Below are positions 1 through 8,378 of a stretch of DNA of 64,000 nucleotides, piece after piece. The stretch comes from Dehalococcoidia bacterium (GTDB lineage Bacteria; Chloroflexota; Dehalococcoidia; Lucifugimonadales; UBA1123). Numbering within the stretch: position 1 is the stretch's first letter; the number at the start of each line of letters is the position of its first letter. The notes beneath the pieces were generated by a model. That model saw only the letters and a program-made list of their open reading frames with translations. It did no database searches and was not told the origin of the DNA. A program made the translations under genes and the position numbers. The stretch is taken from the NCBI GenBank assembly GCA_009838465.1, contig VXRN01000067.1, forward strand, positions 1 through 64,000, in the 5' to 3' direction.

Positions 1-355
1 TGCTGCTGCCTCCCGTAGGAGTGGGGGCCGTGTCTCAGTCCCCCTCTGACCGATCGTGCTCTCACACCGGTTACCCGTCTTCGGCTTGGTAGGCTGTTAC
101 CCCACCAACTACCTGATAGGCCGCAAGCTACTCCCAGAGCGCCGGAACCTTTCCTCCCTATACCGTAATAAAGGGAGCGTACGGGGTATTAGACCGGATT
201 TCTCCGGCTTATCCCCCTCTCCGGGGCATATCACTTACGTGTTACTCAGCCGTCTGCCACTAGCTAGGGGGCCGAAGCCCCTTCGCCCGTTCGACTTGCA
301 TGCATTAGGCGCACCGCCAGCGTTCGTCCTGAGCCAGGATCAAACTCTACGGATT
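1..355 (-). rRNA. rrs: 16S ribosomal RNA, 5' portion (partial)
   Basis: The reverse strand carries the classic 5' domain of bacterial 16S rRNA. The universal 27F site (AGAGTTTGATCCTGGCTCAG) lies at 329-348 and the 338R site, on the plus strand, at 1-20. The gene runs off the left edge, so only about 355 nt are present. The 5' end is placed about 8 nt before the 27F site by analogy with other bacteria. The helix sequences between the two sites are consistent with Chloroflexota, but that placement is by eye. No tRNA or 23S gene is visible here. Confidence 0.97.
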
Positions 356-409
356 TGTTTTGGGTTTTGGTTCTTTCCACTATCCAGTTGTTAAGGTGCA
401 GGAATGCAT

Positions 410-437
410 CGTATAACACTGTGTTCGATGATGTCAA
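410..437 (-). promoter_or_regulatory. Sigma70-type promoter of the 16S rRNA gene
   Basis: On the minus strand a perfect -35 (TTGACA, 437-432) is followed after 16 bp by a -10-like TATACG (415-410). Transcription would start near 402, about 47 nt before the mature 16S 5' end, leaving a short leader. The near-consensus -35 and the position upstream of rRNA support the call. The 16-bp spacer and the G at the end of the -10 are slightly off consensus. Confidence 0.7.
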
Positions 438-542
438 GGCGAAATTTCACGCCCTGGTGGATTCGATTTACTGATTAGCCACTATACTGTATGTTATGCT
501 GGCCGAACTTTCGGGCGCGATCGCTCAACTGGAACACCCTCT

Positions 543-1838
543 TTGGACATTCAGGAGACGCAGACTCCCGCAACGGGACTGTCCAGATTTTTCAATGTAC
601 CTCCGGCGCTGAGGTATCCGAAGTACCGCGCATACTGGCTCGGTATGCTGGCTTCGGTCGGCGGTTTCCAGGTGCTCATGTTCGCGCAAGGCTGGCTGAC
701 CTATGAGCTTACCGGATCGCCTCTATATCTTGGATATGTGAGTCTGGCCAGCGCTTCGTCCTCGATTGCGCTCAATCTCTTCGGGGGCGTGTTCGCAGAC
801 AAGCTGGACAAGCGCAGGCTCATCTTCGTGACCCAGCTCATTACCGCCTCGCTCATATTTCTGCTTGCGTTCCTCACGCTCTTCAAAGTGGTGCAGGTGT
901 GGCACATCATAGTCATCGCCTTCCTTTCCGGCGCGGTGAACGCCTTCAACCAGCCGGCTCAGCAGGCCTTGTATCCTCACCTGATAGACAGGAAGGTGAT
1001 GATGAGCGCGGTGGCGCTCAACTCCGCTATCTGGCAGGGAACCCGGATCGTGTCTCCCGCCGTGGCGGGATTGGTAATAAGCATTACCGGAACCTCGAGC
1101 GCTATCTTCCTGGCGGGTGCGGGGTTCGTCACGATGGCAATTGTCATACTTGCGCTACGGGTACCCAGAATAGAGTCTCGTTCCGGCACAAATCCGATGC
1201 AGGACATGATGGAGGGCCTGAAGTTCATCGGCGGAAGCGCGGTATTCTCCTTCCTGATAGGGATGACATTCTTCAACAGCTTCTTCGGAATGGCGTATAT
1301 CCCGATGATGCCGGCGTTCGCAGTGGACATACTGAAAGTCGGCGCGGACGGGCAGGGTGTTCTGATGAGCGTTGGCGGGGTCGGGGCGCTGGCGGTCACT
1401 CTGGCGCTGGGCTCGATTGGCGGGTCTTCTTACCGCGGTCTCATGATCGTAGGCGGCGGGGCGGCGTTCGGCATCTCGGTCGCAGCCTTCGCGCTGACGT
1501 CGGAGTACGTTGGCTGGTTCCCGCTGGCTCTGGCCCTCATGTTCATTATGGGAACGGCTAGTTCGACGTACATGATAGCGATAATGAGTTCGCTGCAACT
1601 GCTGGTGCCGGACAATATGCGAGGCAGGGTGATGGGCTTCTATGGCATGACCTGGAGCATCATGCCGCTGGGCGCGTTCCAGGCGGGAGCGATAGCGGAG
1701 TTCGTAGGCGTTCCGATAGCGGTGGCCATAGGCGGTACGCTGGTGCTGATCTTCGCGCTAGGTCCGGCGATGATTAACAAGCAGGTGCGAAACCTAGGGG
1801 TTATATTGCAGGAGCGGGAGGCGAGGGCGGTTGGCTGA
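543..1838 (+). CDS. MFS transporter (EntS/MFS_3-like exporter)
   Basis: A 431-residue integral membrane protein with alternating hydrophobic helices typical of 12-TM major facilitator transporters. The loop after the second helix carries the motif A pattern GGVFADKLDKRR (residues 81-92), the proton-coupling signature of the superfamily. The overall look resembles the EntS/MFS_3 group of drug or siderophore exporters; the substrate cannot be told. No ATG precedes residue 35, so a TTG start at 543 is used, with only a weak ribosome-binding site. It stands alone between the rRNA promoter region and a convergent small gene. Confidence 0.85.
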   Translation: MDIQETQTPATGLSRFFNVPPALRYPKYRAYWLGMLASVGGFQVLMFAQGWLTYELTGSPLYLGYVSLASASSSIALNLFGGVFADKLDKRRLIFVTQLITASLIFLLAFLTLFKVVQVWHIIVIAFLSGAVNAFNQPAQQALYPHLIDRKVMMSAVALNSAIWQGTRIVSPAVAGLVISITGTSSAIFLAGAGFVTMAIVILALRVPRIESRSGTNPMQDMMEGLKFIGGSAVFSFLIGMTFFNSFFGMAYIPMMPAFAVDILKVGADGQGVLMSVGGVGALAVTLALGSIGGSSYRGLMIVGGGAAFGISVAAFALTSEYVGWFPLALALMFIMGTASSTYMIAIMSSLQLLVPDNMRGRVMGFYGMTWSIMPLGAFQAGAIAEFVGVPIAVAIGGTLVLIFALGPAMINKQVRNLGVILQEREARAVG

Positions 1839-1844
1839 GGCCGT

Positions 1845-2147
1845 CTAACTTTCGAGCAACGTGGGCTGCAAGTATTCCGTCCATGGATCTGTGGACCCGT
1901 TATCTCTTATGCCGTCCACCAGTACCGCCACATCGCTGCCATGCCAGCCGGCGATGTCGTCGGTGTCGTCGTCACCAGCCAGCACGTTTAGTGCTTCCCG
2001 AAGCCTATTCACGTACTCGACCGTTTCGCGGATAGCAGAATCGCGGTCCTGGCGCGCCTTGATAACTTCGAGTCGCTCGAGCCAGTCAATACCCTGCTGT
2101 ACTCTTTCGAAATCGTCCTCGCTGCCCCGGGCGGTGATGGTAGTCAT
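1845..2147 (-). CDS. Hypothetical protein, 100 aa
   Basis: A small acidic protein rich in Asp and Glu, with a probable helical middle (DDFERVQQGIDWLERLE) and no membrane segment. I do not recognise the family. The ATG at 2147 is preferred because GGAGAGAG lies about 8 nt upstream; the frame stays open to a GTG at 2207, which would add 20 residues. It converges on the MFS gene, with only 6 nt between the two stops. Confidence 0.55.
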   Translation of the reverse strand: MTTITARGSEDDFERVQQGIDWLERLEVIKARQDRDSAIRETVEYVNRLREALNVLAGDDDTDDIAGWHGSDVAVLVDGIRDNGSTDPWTEYLQPTLLES

Positions 2148-2260
2148 TTCTGGTTCTCTCTCCGATGGCTGCTCGCCTGTAGTGGATTTGTCAGGAGATT
2201 GTATCACATAGGCCTGTCTGGTCTGTACGAATTACCGAGGCTCGGGAGCATCATAAGAGG

Positions 2261-2335
2261 GGTTCGTCACCCTAACCCCCGTATCGGAGTGCGGGGCAGG
2301 CTCTAGCCCTCTCCCAGGGGGAGAGGGGACCCTTG
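2261..2335. repeat. REP-like CCCTCTCCC/GGGAGAGGG repeat
   Basis: An intergenic stretch containing CCCTCTCCC followed by GGGGGAGAGGGG, an inverted repeat that could form a hairpin. Relatives of this GC-rich element occur at 14745-14775, 49800-49995, 57085-57230 and 57815-57945. It belongs to the dispersed extragenic palindromes found in many bacteria and has no coding potential. Confidence 0.7.
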
Positions 2336-2343
2336 AAAGCCTC

Positions 2344-3261
2344 TCAACGGTAGTGTCTCTCAATCTCGGAGGCATACCTGCGGCCAAGTCCGTCGGCGTT
2401 TTCGGGGAGCCACTGAGTCAGCCTGGTTGGAAGGACGGCCTCGCCGGTCTCTACGGACGCGAGCAGGCCGGCGGATAGACCGTCTATCTCGTCGCGGGTC
2501 AGCGTCACGTCGTTCACGAACGCGCCGACAAGTTTGGAGCCGAGCAGGGCGAGACCGGGGGGAGTTTTCATGACGACGCACTTCGCTCCGATGGCGCGCC
2601 TGACGAGTTTCACGTAGTCGGAGTAGCTGAACACCTCCGTTCCCACGGCGTCCATCTCGACATTCTCGTCGCCCTCGCCCATCCTGACGGCCAGATCGGC
2701 GATGTCCTCGACAAAGCCCGGCTGGACTGGATAGTCGCCGCGTCCGGGAACAGGAAAGACAGGGAAATGACGCAGGGCCCAGGATATGTTGTTCAGCAGT
2801 ATATCCCCGTGCCCGAAGATGAGCGTCGGCTTGATGATGGCATAGGACGGCCTGAATTCGCGGAGGTGCCGTTCGGCTATCGCCTTGCCCCTGTAGTAGG
2901 GTAGGTGAGAGTCGGCGGTCGCGTTGGCGATGCTTATATGCACGATGCGCCGGACTCCGGCCCACTGCGCCGCGGCGAAGAGTATCTTCAGATTCTCGGC
3001 GGCCCGCTCGTGCGTGACATCCCCGAAGGCCGTGCGTATCCAGTAGGTGTTGAAGAGCGTGTCGGCCCCTACGAGGCTGCGGGCGAGCAGGTCGGGACTG
3101 TCGAAATGATAGGGCATCATCCTGACCTGACCTTCGAAGGGATCGGCCCGGTCCGGGTGGTGGGTAAGGGATCGCACCCCATGTCCTTTCTCCAGAAGCC
3201 GCCGCGCGATGTACCGTCCAGTGTAGCCCGTAGCTCCCGTAACGACATGGGTCTTGGTCAT
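2344..3261 (-). CDS. NAD(P)-binding atypical SDR (NmrA/NDUFA9-like)
   Basis: A 305-residue Rossmann-fold protein. The N-terminus has the nucleotide-binding TGATGYTG motif (residues 8-15), and Tyr122-x-x-x-Lys126 sits where the SDR catalytic Tyr-Lys pair is expected. The length and the FVEDIADL region fit the atypical SDR group of NmrA, NDUFA9 and epimerase-like proteins, which bind NAD(P) and act on sugars, quinones or redox partners. The substrate is unknown. It is monocistronic and divergent from the NTF2-like gene. Confidence 0.88.
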   Translation of the reverse strand: MTKTHVVTGATGYTGRYIARRLLEKGHGVRSLTHHPDRADPFEGQVRMMPYHFDSPDLLARSLVGADTLFNTYWIRTAFGDVTHERAAENLKILFAAAQWAGVRRIVHISIANATADSHLPYYRGKAIAERHLREFRPSYAIIKPTLIFGHGDILLNNISWALRHFPVFPVPGRGDYPVQPGFVEDIADLAVRMGEGDENVEMDAVGTEVFSYSDYVKLVRRAIGAKCVVMKTPPGLALLGSKLVGAFVNDVTLTRDEIDGLSAGLLASVETGEAVLPTRLTQWLPENADGLGRRYASEIERHYR

Positions 3262-3376
3262 TTGAGTCCCTTTCTCTGTAGCAAGTCAGTAGGGGTCCGC
3301 TCATTATACTGTTTGGAATGATTTTGGCGCGCATGTTACATTGTCTTGGACTACGATCGCGAAAGAATGGAGAGCA

Positions 3377-3823
3377 ATGAACCAGGTCAATCCCCCGGTC
3401 ACGACGAGCGACCCTGTGGAGGCGGTTGGTCAATGGTTTGCGCTGATGGGGTGGTATTGCGCCAGTGTTGACTACGACGGCGCCGAGAATATCTTCGCGG
3501 AAGATGTCGTATCCTTCGGCACCAGGATGGACATAGTACGCGGACGCACGGCGCTGCGAGAGGGCCAGTGGGAAAGCATCTGGGGGAACATCACCGGCTT
3601 CAGGATGGACCTTGAGAATGTGCATGGCGGCGGAAGTGGGAATCAGGCGTGGGGAGTGGTCGCGTGGACTTCGACCGGGTACGACAGCGATCACAAGCCG
3701 TTTCACCGTCCGGGTCGAGCGACCGTTACCCTCGAACGGCGCGACGGGGTCTGGCTCGCGGTGCATACGCACTTCTCTCTGTATCCGGGTACGCCGCAGC
3801 GTACCTACGGCGCGCTGGCGTAG
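3377..3823 (+). CDS. SnoaL/NTF2-like (DUF4440-type) protein
   Basis: A 148-residue soluble alpha+beta protein. The sequence from VEAVGQWFALMGWYCASVDYDGAENIFAEDVVSFG onward (quoted here only as landmarks: VGQWFALM, then FAEDVVSFG), the invariant-type W and the terminal beta strands (VTLERRDGVWLAVHTHFS) match the NTF2/SnoaL fold used by small cyclases, isomerases and ketosteroid isomerase-like enzymes. Specific activity cannot be inferred. ATG 3377 follows GGAG by 4 nt; a TTG at 3341 in frame is less likely. The GNAT gene starts 16 nt later, suggesting co-transcription. Confidence 0.75.
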   Translation: MNQVNPPVTTSDPVEAVGQWFALMGWYCASVDYDGAENIFAEDVVSFGTRMDIVRGRTALREGQWESIWGNITGFRMDLENVHGGGSGNQAWGVVAWTSTGYDSDHKPFHRPGRATVTLERRDGVWLAVHTHFSLYPGTPQRTYGALA

Positions 3824-3839
3824 CTTCAGGTCGAGTCGC

Positions 3840-4331
3840 ATGAGTGACAGGGACTTCGATGTGCGCCCGATAGTCGCGGCCGACAAGCGCTGGGTCGTCG
3901 AGACGCTCGAAACTCATTGGAACTCCACCATGATGGTCAGCCGAGGCGTCTTGCATGACACTTCGTCCCAGGAGGGCTTTGCCGCCGTCCGGGACGGGCT
4001 GCCCATCGGCCTGCTGACGTATAACATTATCTGCGACCAGTGCGAGATTACGCTGATGCAGTCCATGCGCGAGGGCGCCGGCGTGGGATCGGCGCTCATA
4101 GGCGCGGTGAAAGACACTGCCATGCGAGAGGGATGCAAGCGACTCTGGCTCATAACGACGAACGATAACCTCCACGCGCTCGGCTTCTACCAGAAGAGAG
4201 GATTCACGCTCGCCGCCGTCTATCCCAATGCCCTTGCCGGGTCGCGAGAACTCAAACCCGGAATCCCCATGACCGGAATGAACGGTATCCCACTGCGAGA
4301 CGAGATCGAACTGGAAATAGCGTTGGAATAG
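3840..4331 (+). CDS. GNAT family N-acetyltransferase
   Basis: A 163-residue protein with the GNAT acetyl-CoA site REGAGVGSAL (residues 77-86; the R-x-x-G-x-G pattern) and motif B NLHALGFYQKRGF (110-122), where the Tyr is the usual general acid. It transfers an acetyl group from acetyl-CoA to an amine; the acceptor is unknown. It follows the NTF2-like gene closely and probably shares its transcript. ATG 3840 was chosen as the first Met before the conserved IRP-type strand (FDVRPIV). Confidence 0.9.
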   Translation: MSDRDFDVRPIVAADKRWVVETLETHWNSTMMVSRGVLHDTSSQEGFAAVRDGLPIGLLTYNIICDQCEITLMQSMREGAGVGSALIGAVKDTAMREGCKRLWLITTNDNLHALGFYQKRGFTLAAVYPNALAGSRELKPGIPMTGMNGIPLRDEIELEIALE

Positions 4332-4389
4332 TTCTCTCGTAGTTCATACGGGGTTGTACAGACACGATTCCGAATCCGACTTATCTTGC

Positions 4390-4395
4390 TATAAT
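4390..4395 (+). promoter_or_regulatory. Extended -10 promoter element for the efp operon
   Basis: A perfect TATAAT is preceded by TGC, giving an extended -10 (TGCTATAAT). No good -35 lies 17 bp upstream, which is common for extended -10 promoters. It would give a leader of about 115 nt before the efp start codon at 4518. The leader is unusually long for a small housekeeping gene, though I see no clear conserved RNA in it. Confidence 0.6.
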
Positions 4396-4517
4396 CGTGA
4401 TGTCCTGTTGGATAACGACTGTACCGAGGTGGCTATCACAGATTTCATCGGTTTGGAGGGTGAGGGTATATACCGTGCAGGCGGGTACACCAGAGAAACG
4501 ACTAAGGAGTGAGACCA

Positions 4518-5081
4518 ATGACAATCGGATACGGAGATCTGAGAAAGGGAATGGCCATCGAGTTGGATGGCGAGCCTTACATGGTCGTGGACTATGAGCG
4601 GAGCAAGATGCAGCAGCGCGCTCCCACGATGCGCATACGCTTCCGCGAGATTCGCAGCGGCAAGGTTCTGGATCGCAGTTTCTCGGGCTACGATGTCAAG
4701 CTCACGCAGGCAGACGTGGAACGCCGCTCCGCCCAGTACATATACGACGAGGACGACGTGTGCTACTTCATGGACACCGAGTCCTATGATCAGTTCCCCC
4801 TTCTCAAGGATCAGATAGCAGAGGAACTCAACTACCTCAAGGAAGAGATGACGGTGGATCTGGTCTTCTTCGAGGACAGTCCCATCGCCATCGAGCTTCC
4901 GATTACCGTGGACCTGCAGGTGGTGGACTCGCCGCCCGGCCTGAAGGGGGACACTGCCACCGGTGCGACTAAGCCCGCGACGCTTGAAACCGGCCTCCTG
5001 ATACAGGTGCCGCTGTTCGTGAACGAGGGCGAGTATGTCAAGGTGGATACGCGTAACGCCACCTACTTGTCCCGGGTCTGA
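4518..5081 (+). CDS. efp: Translation elongation factor P
   Basis: A 187-residue three-domain EF-P that relieves ribosome stalling at proline stretches. The KOW-like N domain (MAIELDGEPYMVV), the central OB domain and the C-terminal OB domain with PGLKGDTATGATKPATLETG and VKVDTRNATYLSRV are all clear. AAGGAG lies 8 nt before ATG 4518. The oddity is the loop tip: E. coli KPGKGQ aligns here with KMQQRA (residues 30-35), so the position of the beta-lysylated Lys34 is Gln33. The nearby Lys30 aligns with E. coli Lys31. It leads an apparent operon with xseA, one base downstream. Confidence 0.95.
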   Translation: MTIGYGDLRKGMAIELDGEPYMVVDYERSKMQQRAPTMRIRFREIRSGKVLDRSFSGYDVKLTQADVERRSAQYIYDEDDVCYFMDTESYDQFPLLKDQIAEELNYLKEEMTVDLVFFEDSPIAIELPITVDLQVVDSPPGLKGDTATGATKPATLETGLLIQVPLFVNEGEYVKVDTRNATYLSRV

Positions 5082-5082
5082 T

Positions 5083-6288
5083 ATGGCGGTTATATACGAG
5101 GTCTCCCAGGTAACCGCGTATCTACGTGAACTTCTTGCGTATGACGATGTTCTGGCGGACATCTGGATAGAGGGTGAGGTCTCCAACCTTCGTCGCCCCG
5201 GTTCTGGGCACGCCTACTTCACACTCAGAGACTCGAACAGCTCGCTTCGAGGAGTTCTGTTCCGCAACTCTCGCGGACTGGAGCATCTCCAGGACGGTGC
5301 GGCGGTCGTGGCGCACGGCAGGGTTTCGCTCTACGAAGTCAGGGGCGACCTCCAACTGATAGCGGACATCATCCAGCCGGAGGGTGTTGGCGAATTACAG
5401 ATGCGGCTGGAGCAACTGACGCTCCAGCTCGAGCGCGAGGGTCTCTTCGATCCTTCCCGCAAGAGGCCGCTGCCCGATTTCCCAACCCGCATCGGTGTCG
5501 TTACTTCACCGACTGGTTCGGTGTGGCACGATATTCAGAGCGTTATAGGACGGCGCTGGCCTCTCGTGGAACTGCTGATTGCCCCGGCGATGGTGCAGGG
5601 GGACGGCGCGGCGCCGACCATAGTGGAGGCCCTCGCGTCCCTGAATGCCGAACCTGACGTTGACGTCATAATAGTCGCCAGGGGAGGCGGATCGCTCGAA
5701 GACCTATGGCCGTTCAACGAGGAGTCAGTAGCGCGCGCGGTTTTCGCGAGTCCGATTCCGGTGGTGAGCGCAATAGGCCACGAGACCGACTTCACGATAT
5801 GCGACATGGTGGCAGACGTGCGCGCCCCCACACCCTCCGCGGCCGCCGAACTCGCCGTACCGGATCGCGCGGAGATGATTGCCAGGGTCATAGGAGCGGC
5901 ACAGTTCATTGAGAATACTGTCGCGGCGCGTGTGGATCGAGCGTGGGACGAAGTGGACATCCTCGCCTCGCGTGTCGAGCGTTCAGTTCCGGAGATGGAC
6001 GACCTTCGCCTTCGCATAGACGACCTGCTTCACAACTCGCAGACCGCTCTTACTCACCGTGTCGAGCTGTCGCGTGCGAAAGTGTCTGGGCTGAAGTCCG
6101 CACTTGCGCCCCTGTCTCCCCAGAGTACGCTGAGACGCGGATATGCAATCGTATCGCCCCGCGATTCCGACGGAATTCTTACTGCCCCCCATGATGTAGT
6201 CCCAGGTGATATACTCGATATCACCCTGCACAGGGGCGGAGTCACCGCTTCTGTCGAGTCCACCTCGGGCGATTCTGAACATAGCTGA
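5083..6288 (+). CDS. xseA: Exodeoxyribonuclease VII large subunit
   Basis: A 401-residue protein, a usual length. It has the N-terminal OB fold (VSNLRRPGSGHAYFTLRD) and the catalytic domain with the family signatures RIGVVTSPTG, VARGGGSLEDLWPFNEE and SAIGHETDFT. With XseB it degrades single-stranded DNA to oligonucleotides. ATG 5083 begins one base after the efp stop, indicating translational coupling. Its partner xseB lies 1.8 kb downstream, after three membrane-protein genes, rather than directly adjacent. Confidence 0.97.
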   Translation: MAVIYEVSQVTAYLRELLAYDDVLADIWIEGEVSNLRRPGSGHAYFTLRDSNSSLRGVLFRNSRGLEHLQDGAAVVAHGRVSLYEVRGDLQLIADIIQPEGVGELQMRLEQLTLQLEREGLFDPSRKRPLPDFPTRIGVVTSPTGSVWHDIQSVIGRRWPLVELLIAPAMVQGDGAAPTIVEALASLNAEPDVDVIIVARGGGSLEDLWPFNEESVARAVFASPIPVVSAIGHETDFTICDMVADVRAPTPSAAAELAVPDRAEMIARVIGAAQFIENTVAARVDRAWDEVDILASRVERSVPEMDDLRLRIDDLLHNSQTALTHRVELSRAKVSGLKSALAPLSPQSTLRRGYAIVSPRDSDGILTAPHDVVPGDILDITLHRGGVTASVESTSGDSEHS

Positions 6289-6298
6289 TAGGTGAGAT

Positions 6299-6751
6299 AT
6301 GAAATACGTCAGATTCGTAGCGGCGTTCTTGATATACACGATAATTGACGTCGGATGGAACCTGTCGCCCATAGCAACGGGTATGTACGAAAGACTCTAC
6401 GAAGCCAGCGGCAACAAAGGCATGTTCGACGCCTTCGGAAGACAGATGGATACCTGGGGCGGCGTGGAGATAAGCGCCATACTCGCGTTCCTGCTCCTGA
6501 TAGCCTTCGGCAACAGCTACCTGGCAATAGAACCGGCGCTCAAAGAGGGCAGCCTTCTCAGGGCGGTGAAGAACAGCTTCGTTTTGGGATGCGCAGCCTA
6601 CGCTACCTACATCATCCCCATCTACCTGCAGATCTCAACCTGGCCTGCTGCCCTCATACCCATAGACATACTCATTGGCGGACTGCTCAGCCTGATAACT
6701 TCGACCGTCGTCGCCGCCGCGTTTATTCTATTCCACCTGAACAGAGACTGA
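6299..6751 (+). CDS. DUF2177-like membrane protein
   Basis: A 150-residue protein with about four hydrophobic helices (FVAAFLIYTIIDVGW; ISAILAFLLLIAFG; FVLGCAAYATYIIPIYL; IDILIGGLLSLITSTVVAAAFIL). The GCAAYATY segment near the third helix resembles the conserved centre of DUF2177, a small inner-membrane family of unknown role. AGGTGAG precedes ATG 6299, 10 nt after xseA, so it is probably in the same transcript. Confidence 0.65.
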   Translation: MKYVRFVAAFLIYTIIDVGWNLSPIATGMYERLYEASGNKGMFDAFGRQMDTWGGVEISAILAFLLLIAFGNSYLAIEPALKEGSLLRAVKNSFVLGCAAYATYIIPIYLQISTWPAALIPIDILIGGLLSLITSTVVAAAFILFHLNRD

Positions 6752-6839
6752 ATTTCCGCGCATCTCGTCAATCCGGCGAGACGCTTCCATCGGCGTTAAG
6801 AAATCCGTCCAGAAATGATCGCCATTAAGGAGGCGCAGG

Positions 6840-7481
6840 ATGGCTATGTACGACGACGATATGTATCCCGTCCAGTTCAGCGTTGACTACCCCGAAGAAC
6901 CCAGAAACAGGCTCACCGCCCTGGTGAGAATCATACTTGCCATTCCGATCATCATAATCATCGCGCTCATAGGCGGTTACTCCGCAAGCGGCGACCCTGA
7001 TGTGGACAGAGTCCTCTCGCCGCTTTTTGCCGGTGGCGTAGTCTGGGTGGCTACCCTTCTCATGATCCTGTTCCGACACAAGTACCCGCGTTGGTGGTTC
7101 GACTGGGGCTTGGAATTGAACAGATTCAGCGCCCGCGTCGGGGCCTATATACTCCTATGGCGGGACGAATACCCATCCACCGACGAGGAACAGGCCGTTC
7201 ACCTGGACATTGCGTACCCGGACGCGGAAGGCCAGTTGAACAGGTTCATGCCCCTGGTAAAGTGGCTGCTTGCCATTCCGCACTACATAGTCCTGATAGT
7301 TCTATGGATAGTCGCGCTTGTAGTCACAGTCATAGCCTGGTTCGCTATATTGATAGTTGGCCAGTATCCGCGTGGAATGTTCGACTTCGTGGTGGGAGTG
7401 GACCGCTGGACGTACCGGGTTATCGCCTACGCATTTCTGCTGACCACCGACAGGTATCCGCCCTTCAGACTGAGCGAATAG
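6840..7481 (+). CDS. DUF4389 membrane protein, first copy
   Basis: A 213-residue protein with the duplicated DUF4389 pattern. Each half has an amphipathic strand, RLTALVRIILAIP or RFMPLVKWLLAIPHYIVL, a membrane hairpin, and a YPRGMFDF or YPRWWFDW motif. The function is unknown; the topology suggests two membrane hairpins with soluble caps. AAGGAGG precedes ATG 6840. It is clearly paralogous to the gene at 7503, and is about 20 residues longer because of an insert (SASGDPDVDRVLSPLFAGG) after the first hairpin. Confidence 0.85.
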   Translation: MAMYDDDMYPVQFSVDYPEEPRNRLTALVRIILAIPIIIIIALIGGYSASGDPDVDRVLSPLFAGGVVWVATLLMILFRHKYPRWWFDWGLELNRFSARVGAYILLWRDEYPSTDEEQAVHLDIAYPDAEGQLNRFMPLVKWLLAIPHYIVLIVLWIVALVVTVIAWFAILIVGQYPRGMFDFVVGVDRWTYRVIAYAFLLTTDRYPPFRLSE

Positions 7482-7502
7482 CGGACCGAGGGGAGGAACG
7501 AA

Positions 7503-8078
7503 ATGTCCAGCTCCACAGATATGTACCCGCTTCAGTACAGCGTTGACTATCCAGAAGGCCCCAGGAATCGGCTCACGGCGTTGGTGAGGCTCATTCTCGC
7601 CATTCCCATCATCATAATCAGCATATTCGCGGCCTGGCAGGTGATAGTTCCGACGTTCTTCATGATCCTGTTCCGCAACAAGTATCCACGCTGGTGGTTC
7701 GACTGGAACCTGGAAGTGATGCGATTCGTTTCCAGGGTGAACTCGTATGTGCTGCTGCTGCGGGATGAGTACCCTGCCACGGACGACGAACAGGCTATCC
7801 ACCTGGACATGTCCTATCCCGACGAAGGGGATATAAACAGGTTCATGCCCATCGTGAAGTGGATACTCGCCATTCCGCACTTCATCGTCCTGTACGTACT
7901 CTCGCTGATCGTGCTATTAGTATCGTTCATCGCGTGGCTGGCGATACTGATAGTGGGACGATACCCGAGGGGAATGTTCGACTTTACGGTGGGGGTCATG
8001 CGTTGGAGCAATCGGGTGACTGCATACGCATTCGTGCTCACGACCGACAGGTATCCGCCGTTCAGGCTGGGTGAATAG
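7503..8078 (+). CDS. DUF4389 membrane protein, second copy
   Basis: A 191-residue paralogue of the preceding gene, with matching blocks throughout (MYPLQYSVDYPEGPRNRLTALVR, cited by its ends MYPLQYSVDY and RLTALVR; DRYPPFRLGE at the C-terminus). It lacks the insert seen in the first copy. The function is unknown. The tandem duplicate is 21 nt downstream of the first and ends 12 nt before xseB, so the whole run probably forms one operon. The two copies may form a heteromer in the membrane. Confidence 0.85.
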   Translation: MSSSTDMYPLQYSVDYPEGPRNRLTALVRLILAIPIIIISIFAAWQVIVPTFFMILFRNKYPRWWFDWNLEVMRFVSRVNSYVLLLRDEYPATDDEQAIHLDMSYPDEGDINRFMPIVKWILAIPHFIVLYVLSLIVLLVSFIAWLAILIVGRYPRGMFDFTVGVMRWSNRVTAYAFVLTTDRYPPFRLGE

Positions 8079-8090
8079 ACAGGAGCGAAT

Positions 8091-8378
8091 ATGGCTTCAG
8101 AGGGAGCAATGGAGAGTCAGTCTGTGCCGGACAGCCTGTCGTTCGAGGAGGCGGTAAGTCTCCTTGAACAGACGGTGCAGGCGCTGGAGTCCGGCGGGCT
8201 GACACTTGCAGAGTCCACCGCTATGTACGAGCGGGGCATGAAGCTGGCTCGTATCTGCAACGAGATGCTGAACTCAGCCGAGGCGCGCATCACCAGGATT
8301 CGCACGACCTATGGCGAACAGATGAGGATGGTCGCTCCAGAAGACGATGGGTTCGATGGCATGGACGACGTTGGGTGA
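8091..8378 (+). CDS. xseB: Exodeoxyribonuclease VII small subunit
   Basis: A 95-residue helical protein with the XseB signature LSFEEAVSLLEQTVQALESG and the GLTLAESTAMYERGMKLAR helix, which docks on the XseA C-terminus. The C-terminal tail is longer and more acidic than in E. coli (about 80 residues). TGA at 8376 overlaps the next ATG (TGATG). Its distance from xseA is unusual: efp-xseA and xseB flank three membrane-protein genes. Confidence 0.95.
   Translation: MASEGAMESQSVPDSLSFEEAVSLLEQTVQALESGGLTLAESTAMYERGMKLARICNEMLNSAEARITRIRTTYGEQMRMVAPEDDGFDGMDDVG

Noticed and set aside
2360-3886. A 508-codon minus-strand frame over the SDR, NTF2-like and GNAT genes
   Set aside because: It overlaps three recognisable genes in another frame and is Arg-rich without any domain.
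4402-4517. A riboswitch or protein-binding leader before efp
   Set aside because: The leader is long, but no known motif or convincing paired structure could be recognised by eye.
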